DNA of 28,718 bases from JAUXEH01 sp965602945 (lineage in GTDB: Bacteria > Acidobacteriota > Aminicenantia > Aminicenantales > Aminicenantaceae): NCBI GenBank assembly GCA_965602945.1, contig CBFDBC010000017.1, forward strand, positions 1-28,718, read 5' to 3'. The notes beneath the pieces were generated by a model, which saw nothing but the letters and a program-made list of their open reading frames with translations, did not search any database and was not told the origin of the DNA. Positions 14,890-21,541 of the stretch are shown here, piece by piece (position 1 is the first letter of the stretch; every line of letters starts with the position of its first letter). A program made the position numbers and the translations under genes.

Positions 14890-14910
14890 CCGGTGCCGGT
14901 GAAAGGGGAC

Positions 14911-16266
14911 CTAGAACCTGAGTGTGAACACGGTTTTCTGTTCGGGATCTGAATGCACCGAGATGGTCCCCTTGTGCTGGCGCATGATCTGACGCGACAG
15001 GCTGAGACCGATCCCTGAACCGCCCTCTTTGGTGGAAAAGAACGGGATGAAGATCTTGTCCCGGTTTTCCTCCAGGATACCCGGCCCGTTGTCTTTGACC
15101 TGGATCAGGATGCGGCCCTGAGCATCGAGTAAGGCCAGGATGTCTATCCGCCCGCCCTCCTTTTTTTCCACGGACTGCAGGGCATTGAGCAGGAGATTGA
15201 TCAGGACCTGTTCGATGAGCTCGGGATCGGCTGTCAGCTCCAGGTTTTCCGGCTCGACACCGCTTTTAAACAGGATGCCGCGGTCCTTGATGTTGGCCTG
15301 CATCAGCTTTTCTACTCTTGCGAAGAGTTCCCCGACTGGAAAAATGGAGTAGTTGGCCTTCGGCGTCAGGGTGTAGTTGCGGTAGGCATCCACGAAGTGC
15401 ATCAGCCCCTTGCTCCGCCTCTGGATGGTGTGCAGCGCCTGCTGGATGTCGTCCAGCATCTCCGGATCGGATCCCTCGGGCAGGTCGAGGCTCTCGAGGC
15501 CATCCCGGATGAGCTGCTGGATGGTGGAGGCCAGCGAGGAGATGGGGGTGATGGAGTTCATGATCTCGTGAGTGAGCACGCGTATGAGCCGCTGCCAGGC
15601 TTCGATCTCGATCTCCTCCAACTCGCTGTGGATGTTCTGGAGCGACACCAGCGAAAAGACCTGGCTGCGCAGCTTGAACTCGGTGGAATACAGTGAGAGC
15701 TGCAGGGATTCGCTCTCGCTTTCGACCTTGACAAGGTCCGTCTCGCGCGGCTTGAGCCGGAACAGGGTCTCGACCAGCTTGGGGCTCAGCGAATTCAGTG
15801 ATTTGATGTTCTTCAGGTGAGAGATGTTCAGGAGCCGCTTGGCGGCGGTGTTGATAAGCTCAACCTCGCCGTCCGGCTGGAAGACGATCAGGCCGATCCC
15901 CACGTGCTGCACAACGGTCTGGAGGTACCGATAATGTTCCTCTTTTTCCGCCCTCGTAGCCCGGAAAGCATCGGCGACCTCGTTATAGGTTTGACGCAGG
16001 GCCGCGAAGGAACGACCCAGCTTGTCGTCCTTGAACGACTGGGTGAAATCGCCGTATTTGATGGATTCGAAAAATCGTGTCAGGTCCCGGTTGGTCACCT
16101 CGACGTATCTGATCAATGAGTACACCTGGTAGATGATGAGGACCGCCATGATAAACAGCGCGGCGAACAGCTGGGTACGGAACAGGAGGAAGGAGAAGAA
16201 GGTGACCGAGAATGCCAGGACCAGGGTGCGGGCGATGACGTGGATGCGGAAGCGTTTAAAGACCAT
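14911..16266 (-). CDS. Sensor histidine kinase, NtrY-like
   Basis: Membrane-bound kinase and phosphate donor for the NtrC-type regulator encoded just upstream. The 451 residues contain two closely spaced hydrophobic helices (about 13-30 and 33-52) with almost no external loop. A HAMP-like linker (about 55-105) and a PAS-like domain (about 112-210) follow. The phosphorylated His233 lies in LTHEIMNSITPIS. The ATPase domain has INLLLNALQSV (N box), VKDNGPGI (G1) and GGSGIGLSLSRQIM (G2). The lack of a periplasmic domain suggests it senses something in the membrane or cytoplasm, perhaps membrane stress or an exporter substrate. Its ATG overlaps the regulator gene by 11 bases. Confidence 0.92.
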   Translation of the reverse strand: MVFKRFRIHVIARTLVLAFSVTFFSFLLFRTQLFAALFIMAVLIIYQVYSLIRYVEVTNRDLTRFFESIKYGDFTQSFKDDKLGRSFAALRQTYNEVADAFRATRAEKEEHYRYLQTVVQHVGIGLIVFQPDGEVELINTAAKRLLNISHLKNIKSLNSLSPKLVETLFRLKPRETDLVKVESESESLQLSLYSTEFKLRSQVFSLVSLQNIHSELEEIEIEAWQRLIRVLTHEIMNSITPISSLASTIQQLIRDGLESLDLPEGSDPEMLDDIQQALHTIQRRSKGLMHFVDAYRNYTLTPKANYSIFPVGELFARVEKLMQANIKDRGILFKSGVEPENLELTADPELIEQVLINLLLNALQSVEKKEGGRIDILALLDAQGRILIQVKDNGPGILEENRDKIFIPFFSTKEGGSGIGLSLSRQIMRQHKGTISVHSDPEQKTVFTLRF

Positions 16267-17632
16267 ATTTCTCTAGCCGGCGATACAGGGATGTGCGGGA
16301 GAGCCCCAGCTCCTTGGCGGCGTGGCTGATGTTGCCGCCGTATTTGCTGATGACCTTGCGGATGATGGTCTTTTCGATGCTGTCCAGGTTGTAGTTGTCG
16401 AACACCACTCCGTCGGCCCCGCCTTCCGCCGAGGCGAAGAAGAAATCCGCGGGCTGGAGCACCTCTTCCTCGCTCATGATGACGGCTCGTTCGATGGCAT
16501 GCTGCAGTTCCCGCACATTGCCGGGCCAGTGATATTTTTCCAGTTTTTTCAGCGTGGTGGTGTTCAGACGCTTGACGTTCTTCTGGTATTTCTTGCTGTA
16601 GATTTTCAGAAAATGCTCGATCAAGAGCGGGATATCCTCGGGCCGTTCCCGCAATGGGGGGATCTGGAGCTCCACCGTGTTGATGCGGTAGAGCAGGTCC
16701 TGCCGGAATTCTTTTTGTGCCACCATTTCCTGGATCGGCAGGTTGGTGGCGCATATGAGGCGCACGTCCACATCGATGGCCTTGTTGGAACCCACGCGGG
16801 TGATGCTGCGCGTCTCGACCACGCGCAGGAGCTTGGACTGCAGGGTGAGCGGCAGGTTACCGATCTCATCCAGGAACAATGTACCTTCCGATGCGATCTC
16901 GAACCTGCCAGTCCGATCCTCGCGGGCATCGGTGAAAGCGCCCTTGACATGGCCAAAGAGTTCGCTCTCGAACAGGGTTTCACTCAGCGCCCCCATGTCG
17001 ACGCTGATGAAGACCTCGCCGGACCGGGGGGAGTGGCGGTGCAGGGCCCGGGCGACCAGTTCCTTGCCGGTCCCGTTCTCGCCCAGGATGAGCACATTGG
17101 CATCCGTCTGCCCCACCTTCTGGATGATCTCGAATACCTGTTCCATTACCGGGCTGATGCCGATAAAATCATGGAAAGGTTGATCGAGGTCGGCGCTCAG
17201 CTGCTTCTGCCGGGAGCGCAGGCTGCTGGCCTCCATGCGGGACCTGCGCAGCTTCAAGGCGGCGGACAGTGTTGCCAACAGCTTTTCGTTCTGCCAGGGC
17301 TTGAGGATAAAATCGGTCGCGCCTTCCTTGATGGCCCGGACGGCCATGTCCACATCTCCGAACGCCGTGATCAAGATCACGATGATGGAGGGATCGATCT
17401 CCAGGATCCGGTCCAGCCAGTAGAATCCCTCCTGGCCGCTTGTGGCCCCCTTGGCAAAATTCATGTCCAGGAAAAGCACATCATATGTCTCGTTCTTGAG
17501 GCAGCTGGGAATGGACTTGGGGTCGTTCTCGGTGTGCACAAGTGTCGTGTGTTGTTTCAGGAAAAGCCGCGCGGCCTGCAGGATGTCCTGGTTGTCGTCG
17601 ATAATGAGAACCCTTCCGCTCTTCTTTGTCAT
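16256..17632 (-). CDS. Sigma-54-dependent response regulator, NtrC/AtoC type
   Basis: Transcription activator of 458 residues. The receiver domain (about 5-125) has IDDNQD and phospho-acceptor Asp56 in LFLDMNF. The AAA+ domain (about 155-385) has Walker A GENGTGKE (184-191), GAFTDA (231-236) in place of the usual GAFTGA, Walker B GTLFLDEIGN, and an arginine-finger region. A C-terminal Fis-type helix-turn-helix (about 415-458) reads GGNISHAAKELGLSRTSLYR. It should bind enhancer sites and remodel sigma-54 RNA polymerase. The divergent exporter operon carries exactly such sites and a sigma-54 promoter. Start ATG 17632 is preceded by AAAGGA. Co-transcribed with the kinase. Confidence 0.94.
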   Translation of the reverse strand: MTKKSGRVLIIDDNQDILQAARLFLKQHTTLVHTENDPKSIPSCLKNETYDVLFLDMNFAKGATSGQEGFYWLDRILEIDPSIIVILITAFGDVDMAVRAIKEGATDFILKPWQNEKLLATLSAALKLRRSRMEASSLRSRQKQLSADLDQPFHDFIGISPVMEQVFEIIQKVGQTDANVLILGENGTGKELVARALHRHSPRSGEVFISVDMGALSETLFESELFGHVKGAFTDAREDRTGRFEIASEGTLFLDEIGNLPLTLQSKLLRVVETRSITRVGSNKAIDVDVRLICATNLPIQEMVAQKEFRQDLLYRINTVELQIPPLRERPEDIPLLIEHFLKIYSKKYQKNVKRLNTTTLKKLEKYHWPGNVRELQHAIERAVIMSEEEVLQPADFFFASAEGGADGVVFDNYNLDSIEKTIIRKVISKYGGNISHAAKELGLSRTSLYRRLEKYGL

Positions 17633-17646
17633 TGCTCCCGTCCTTT

Positions 17647-18030
17647 CCTGGATTATTCATAAAAGATGCCGACACTTCCAATAGAACAACCTCTTTTTCT
17701 AATGTCGACACCTTTTACCCTTCGGGCGAACCGATCTCACCACATCGACTTCGTCATGGCCCAATCGGCGTAGGTCACTACGCCTCATGCGCCATTTCCT
17801 TGTCGCTGCATCAATCTCGGTCCGTGAATCATCCAGGCACATGAATTCTTCATAAAAGATGCCGACACTTCCAATAGAACAACCTCTTTTTCTAATGTCG
17901 ACACCTTTTACCCTTCGGGCGAACCGATCTCACCACATCGACTTCGTCATGGCCCAATCGGCGTAGATCACTACGCCTCATGCGCCATTTCCTTGTCGCT
18001 GCATCAATCTCGGCCCGTGAATAATCCAGG
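17647..18030. repeat. Two tandem 181-bp repeat units bounded by perfect 13-bp inverted ends
   Basis: Unit 1 (17657-17837) and unit 2 (17850-18030) are offset by 193 bases and differ at only about three positions. The whole block is flanked by CCTGGATTATTCA (17647-17659) and its exact complement TGAATAATCCAGG (18018-18030). Each unit contains a hairpin GGCGTAG-4-CTACGCC (17767-17784; 17960-17977) with an outer ATGGC/GCCAT stem. The two copies differ in the first loop base, not in the stem. On the minus strand both read through as a short peptide frame with no sign of being a real gene. This looks like a non-autonomous, MITE- or REP-like mobile repeat in the regulator upstream region. Confidence 0.85.
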
Positions 18031-18134
18031 CGTCCTAAACTATTCATCAAAGTAATCCAGATCGACATACTTTTGTGCAAGAAGTGTGCCGTTTCACCCT
18101 TCCTGGGTTTCCTCCCCGTTAAGACCGGTAGGGT

Positions 18135-18180
18135 TGTCCGATATCGTACACTCTTTGTTAACTCATCGTACACTCTTTGT
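18135..18180 (+). promoter_or_regulatory. Enhancer: tandem binding sites for the NtrC-type regulator
   Basis: ATCGTACACTCTTTGT occurs exactly twice (18143-18158 and 18165-18180), 22 bases apart, i.e. two helical turns on the same DNA face. The first overlaps an imperfect palindrome TGTCCGATATCGTACA (18135-18150, 14 of 16 positions symmetric). Two further ATCGTA hexamers lie at 18196 and 18207. The pair is centred about 125 bases upstream of the predicted sigma-54 start, the classical distance for NtrC-family enhancers. The likely binder is the response regulator encoded at 16256-17632. Confidence 0.7.
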
Positions 18181-18259
18181 CAATCCCGAATCCGGATCGT
18201 AGAACAATCGTATCCTTATTCCCCCAAGCATGGGAACATTTTGAACGAAAAATCGAATG

Positions 18260-18275
18260 TGGCATGATTATTGCT
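18260..18275 (+). promoter_or_regulatory. Sigma-54 promoter of the exporter operon
   Basis: TGGCATGATTATTGCT matches the sigma-54 consensus TGGCACG-N4-TTGCW at all but one position. GG (18261-18262) and GC (18273-18274) are separated by exactly 10 bases, as required. Transcription would start near 18286, 57 bases before the adaptor ATG. Confidence 0.85.
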
Positions 18276-18342
18276 TAAATTATCGCCTGATGAGACAACG
18301 TTCACATGCCGAAACGCATCAAAATGAAGTAGGAGGACGAAA

Positions 18343-19599
18343 ATGGGCATGGATCGCACGATAAAGAAGAAGAAATGGCCGCCCAAGCGGATCGCGGCGT
18401 TTGCTGCGGTCGCGGCTTTTATTGTAGTGGTGTTGTATCTGTTCCTTTTCAAGCTGAACAAATCAACCCTGAATGTGGAGAAGGACCGCCTGACCATCTC
18501 GACCGTGAAGCGTGAGCCGTTCCAGGAGTTCATCCCGGTGATGGGAGCCGTGGAACCGATAGATTCCTACCACCTGGATGCCGTGGAGGGCGGTGTGGTC
18601 GAAGATGTCTTTATCGAATCCGGGACCCGGATCGCCAAGGGAGATCCCATTCTTCGCCTGGAGAACACGGACCTGCTCATGACCATCATGTGGCGGGAGG
18701 CGGAGCTGTTCCAGACCCAGAACAACCTGCGCAACACGCAGCTGAGCCTGGATCAACAGCGACTGAACCTCAGCCAGCAGCTCGCCCAGGTGGACAACGC
18801 CATGTCACAGAGCAAACGGACATACGACCGCTACAACGAACTGATCAAGGAAGATCTGATCTCGCAGCATCAGTTCGAATTGGCCAAGGATGAATACGAT
18901 TACTGGGTCAAGCGCCGAGCACTTACGGAAGAAAGCCAGCAGAAGGATATCGAATTCCGTGGGAATCAGGTCGTGGCGCTCGAAGATTCGCTCCGCCGGA
19001 TGCAGGCGAATCTGGACATCGTCAAAGAGAAACAGGAGAACCTGGTGTTGCGGGCCCCCATCTCCGGGTTCCTGACCGCCCTGGATGCCGAGATCGGCCA
19101 GCGTAAGAATCCGGGGCAGCGGCTGGGACAGATCGATGTGCTGGACGCCTTCAGGGTGGTTGTCCGCATCGATGAGCACTGGCTCGCCCGCGTGGAAGAA
19201 GACCGGATCGGGACCTTCGATTTCTCGGGTGGTTCCTATGAACTCAAGGTGAGCCGTAAATACATGGAAGTCACGGAGGGCAGTTTCGAGGTGGACATGC
19301 TCTTCAACGGCGAAAAGCCTGCGGGGCTGACCCGCGGGATGACACTGCACATCCGGCTCAACCTGGGAGACCTGGAAGAGGCCGTGGTTCTGGCCCGCGG
19401 TGGTTTTTTCCAGACGACGGGCGGCAACTGGGTGTACGTGGTCGACGCCAATGAAACCCTGGCCGTCAAACGCCGGATCCGGACCAACCGCTACAACACG
19501 CAGGTCTACGAAGTGGTCGAGGGCCTGGAGCCGGGCGAGAAGGTCATAACCTCATCCTATGAGAGCTTCGGCGACATGGAACGCCTGGTATTGAAGTAA
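18343..19599 (+). CDS. Periplasmic adaptor (membrane-fusion) protein of an ABC exporter, HlyD/MacA type
   Basis: Inner-membrane-anchored adaptor that bridges an inner-membrane transporter to TolC. The 418 residues start with a basic cytoplasmic stretch (KKKKWPPKR) and one transmembrane helix (about 17-38). Next is a beta-barrel/lipoyl half-motif (GGVVEDVFIESGTRIAKGDPI, about 87-107). A long coiled-coil hairpin (about 110-225) is rich in Q, L and E. The second lipoyl half LRAPISGFLTALDAEIGQ follows, and a membrane-proximal domain ends with GLEPGEKVITSSYESFGD. AGGAGG precedes ATG 18343. First gene after the sigma-54 promoter, so its expression should depend on the adjacent two-component system. 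Confidence 0.92.
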   Translation: MGMDRTIKKKKWPPKRIAAFAAVAAFIVVVLYLFLFKLNKSTLNVEKDRLTISTVKREPFQEFIPVMGAVEPIDSYHLDAVEGGVVEDVFIESGTRIAKGDPILRLENTDLLMTIMWREAELFQTQNNLRNTQLSLDQQRLNLSQQLAQVDNAMSQSKRTYDRYNELIKEDLISQHQFELAKDEYDYWVKRRALTEESQQKDIEFRGNQVVALEDSLRRMQANLDIVKEKQENLVLRAPISGFLTALDAEIGQRKNPGQRLGQIDVLDAFRVVVRIDEHWLARVEEDRIGTFDFSGGSYELKVSRKYMEVTEGSFEVDMLFNGEKPAGLTRGMTLHIRLNLGDLEEAVVLARGGFFQTTGGNWVYVVDANETLAVKRRIRTNRYNTQVYEVVEGLEPGEKVITSSYESFGDMERLVLK

Positions 19600-19662
19600 C
19601 GTATATAGTTACATTGGGATGGAAAAACGATCCCGAAATAAATATGATAATAAAAAACAAGG

Positions 19663-19683
19663 CTGAGAGCCACAGGCTGTCAG
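19663..19683 (+). other. Intercistronic stem-loop
   Basis: CTGA-g-AGCC-aca-GGCT-g-TCAG folds into an 8-bp stem with one mismatch and a 3-base loop, in the 115-base gap between the adaptor and the first ATPase gene. It could be an RNA-processing or stability element. There is no T-tract, so it is not an obvious terminator. Confidence 0.35.
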
Positions 19684-19714
19684 CGAGCCAACAACCAACA
19701 ATGGGAGGAAAAGT

Positions 19715-20404
19715 ATGATCAAACTCACCAGCCTCACCAAGGTCTATTTGACGGAGGAAGTCGAGACAACGGCCCTGAACAACATCAACCTGGAAGTGAA
19801 AGAGGGAGAATATGTGGCCGTGATGGGACCTTCCGGGTGCGGCAAATCGACACTTCTGAACATCCTGGGAATGATCGACAAGCCGAGCGGTGGAGAATTC
19901 TTTTTCTATGAAGAAGAGGTCTCCAAGTATTCGGAAAGACAGCGCGCCAACCTGCGCAAGAACAACATCGGCTTCGTGTTTCAGAGCTTCAACCTGATCG
20001 ATGAACTCACGGTCTACGAGAACATCGAGCTGCCCCTTCTGTATCTGGGTTACTCTTCAGCAGAGCGCAAGAAGCGTGTCTCTGAAGCCATGGAAACCAT
20101 GGAGATCATAGCCCGCAAGAATCACTTCCCGCAGCAGTTGTCCGGAGGGCAGCAGCAGCGCGTGGCCGTGGCCCGGGCCGTGGTCGCCAGACCCAAGCTG
20201 ATCCTGGCCGACGAGCCGACCGGGAACCTGGATTCCGCGCACGGTGAAGAGGTCATGAAGATCATGAACGAACTGCACGAGAACGGCACCACCATCGTGA
20301 TGGTCACGCACTCACCGGCCTACGCGGAGTACAGCCAGCGCATCGTCCACCTGTTCGACGGCCATGTTGTTTCGGAGAATATCCAGAAAGAATTTCGGAT
20401 TTAG
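19715..20404 (+). CDS. ABC transporter ATP-binding protein (MacB/LolD type), first copy
   Basis: Cytoplasmic ATPase of 229 residues. Walker A is GPSGCGKST, the Q-loop region is GFVFQSFNLIDELTVYEN, the signature is LSGGQQQRVAVARA, Walker B with D-loop is LILADEPTGNLDS, and the H-loop is VMVTHS. The layout is that of the MacB/LolD/FtsE group, whose partners are FtsX-like permeases with a large periplasmic domain. GGGAGG lies 8 bases upstream of ATG 19715. No permease gene is in the operon, so it must pair with one encoded elsewhere. It is a clear paralogue of the ATPase at 20823, with the two probably forming a heterodimer or serving two permeases. Confidence 0.94.
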   Translation: MIKLTSLTKVYLTEEVETTALNNINLEVKEGEYVAVMGPSGCGKSTLLNILGMIDKPSGGEFFFYEEEVSKYSERQRANLRKNNIGFVFQSFNLIDELTVYENIELPLLYLGYSSAERKKRVSEAMETMEIIARKNHFPQQLSGGQQQRVAVARAVVARPKLILADEPTGNLDSAHGEEVMKIMNELHENGTTIVMVTHSPAYAEYSQRIVHLFDGHVVSENIQKEFRI

Positions 20405-20481
20405 GGCCCGGGACAAAGGAGCCGCCTGCGGAGACCGGTCCGTTACTCAACGAGGTTCGGGCCGCGTGAAGGAGGTTGAGT

Positions 20482-20745
20482 ATGAAAGAAGTCGTGGTAC
20501 AGATCCCCACCTATGAATCGGAACAGAACATCGAAATCGATGTCCGGATCAACGGCAAGAAGAGAACGCTGAAGTACCGGGTCGAGATCGTCGAGTGGGA
20601 GAACGAGGATTTGGAGACCCTGGACAAGGTTTCAACCATCAAACGGGTCATCAAAGAGCATGATCGTGACTGGAGGCTGATACAGATCGGAGTCCCCTCT
20701 AAGAAAAACATCCCGATCATGTTCCAGAAAAAGGTGTCGGATTAG
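20482..20745 (+). CDS. 87-residue protein of unknown function between the two ATPase genes
   Basis: The ATG at 20482 lies 6 bases after a perfect GGAGG (20471-20475), and the coding character is strong. The product is soluble, with no signal or membrane segment. It is rich in alternating hydrophobic/charged stretches (VVVQIPTY, IEIDVRIN, TLKYRVEIVEW) that suggest beta strands, then a helix (TIKRVIKEHDRDWRLIQIG) and IPIMFQKK. I do not recognise a family. Its fixed place between two paralogous ATPase genes suggests an accessory or regulatory subunit of the exporter, but this is inference only. Confidence 0.8.
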   Translation: MKEVVVQIPTYESEQNIEIDVRINGKKRTLKYRVEIVEWENEDLETLDKVSTIKRVIKEHDRDWRLIQIGVPSKKNIPIMFQKKVSD

Positions 20746-20822
20746 GAACTAGCCGGCCGCTCTTCCCCCTTTGAAACGAGCCTGATACTTGGGGGCGACG
20801 GTTGAGGAGGTACGGAAAGACA

Positions 20823-21485
20823 ATGCTAAAACTGCGGAATATCACCAAATATTACTCCACCGGATTCGTGAAGACATTCGTGCTGCGCGATATCGACCTG
20901 GAGGTGAAGGAAGGCGATTTCCTCACCATCATGGGGCCGTCCGGGGCGGGGAAATCCACCCTGCTCCACATCCTCGGGATGCTGGACACGCCTTCCTCAG
21001 GGGAGTATTTTTTCTATGACCGGGAGATCCACCGCCTGAGCGAGCGACAGCGCTCTGACATCCACAAGAATCATGTGGGATTCGTGTTCCAGAGCTATCA
21101 TCTCATCGACGACCTCACGGTCTACGAAAACCTGGAGACCCCGCTGCTGTACAAGAAGGTCAAGGGCTCGGAGCGCAAGAGCCGGGTGTGCGACATGCTG
21201 GACAAGTTCAACATAGTAGGCAAACAGAAGCTCTTTCCCAACCAGCTGTCCGGGGGCCAGCAGCAGCGTGTGGCCGTAGCCCGTTCGCTCATCATCGAGC
21301 CCAAGCTCATCCTGGCCGATGAACCCACAGGGAACCTGAACTCCAAGGAAGGCGAGGGCATCATGGAGATGTTCAAGGAGCTGAACCAGGGAGGGACCAC
21401 CATCATCCAGGTCACGCATTCGGAAAAGAATGCCGGCTACGGACAGAGGATAATCAACCTGCTGGACGGTTGGGTTCAGGAGTAA
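20823..21485 (+). CDS. ABC transporter ATP-binding protein (MacB/LolD type), second copy
   Basis: 220 residues from ATG 20823; an in-frame TTG at 20802 overlaps the AGGAGG and is unlikely to be the start. Walker A is GPSGAGKST, the Q-loop region GFVFQSYHLIDDLTVYEN, the signature LSGGQQQRVAVARS, and the H-loop QVTHS. Walker B is LILADEPTGNLNS: the D-loop aspartate present in the first copy (GNLDS) is asparagine here. It is similar to the ATPase at 19715 along its whole length, so an old duplication is likely. No FtsX-type permease follows. The next gene encodes the outer-membrane channel. Confidence 0.93.
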   Translation: MLKLRNITKYYSTGFVKTFVLRDIDLEVKEGDFLTIMGPSGAGKSTLLHILGMLDTPSSGEYFFYDREIHRLSERQRSDIHKNHVGFVFQSYHLIDDLTVYENLETPLLYKKVKGSERKSRVCDMLDKFNIVGKQKLFPNQLSGGQQQRVAVARSLIIEPKLILADEPTGNLNSKEGEGIMEMFKELNQGGTTIIQVTHSEKNAGYGQRIINLLDGWVQE

Positions 21486-21541
21486 GGAAATATCCCGCTG
21501 AGGTTCACCAGGTGCGAATCAGTGAGAATGGAGTCAAGCCC

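Noticed and set aside
17641..18060. A CRISPR array or an insertion sequence
   Set aside because: There are only two units of 181 bp with no spacer pattern, and no transposase is encoded. A non-autonomous repeat fits better.
17892..18173. A 93-codon minus-strand open frame through repeat unit 2
   Set aside because: It is a by-product of the repeat sequence. Unit 1 has the same reading in a different context, there is no ribosome site, and the frame crosses the repeat boundary into unrelated DNA.
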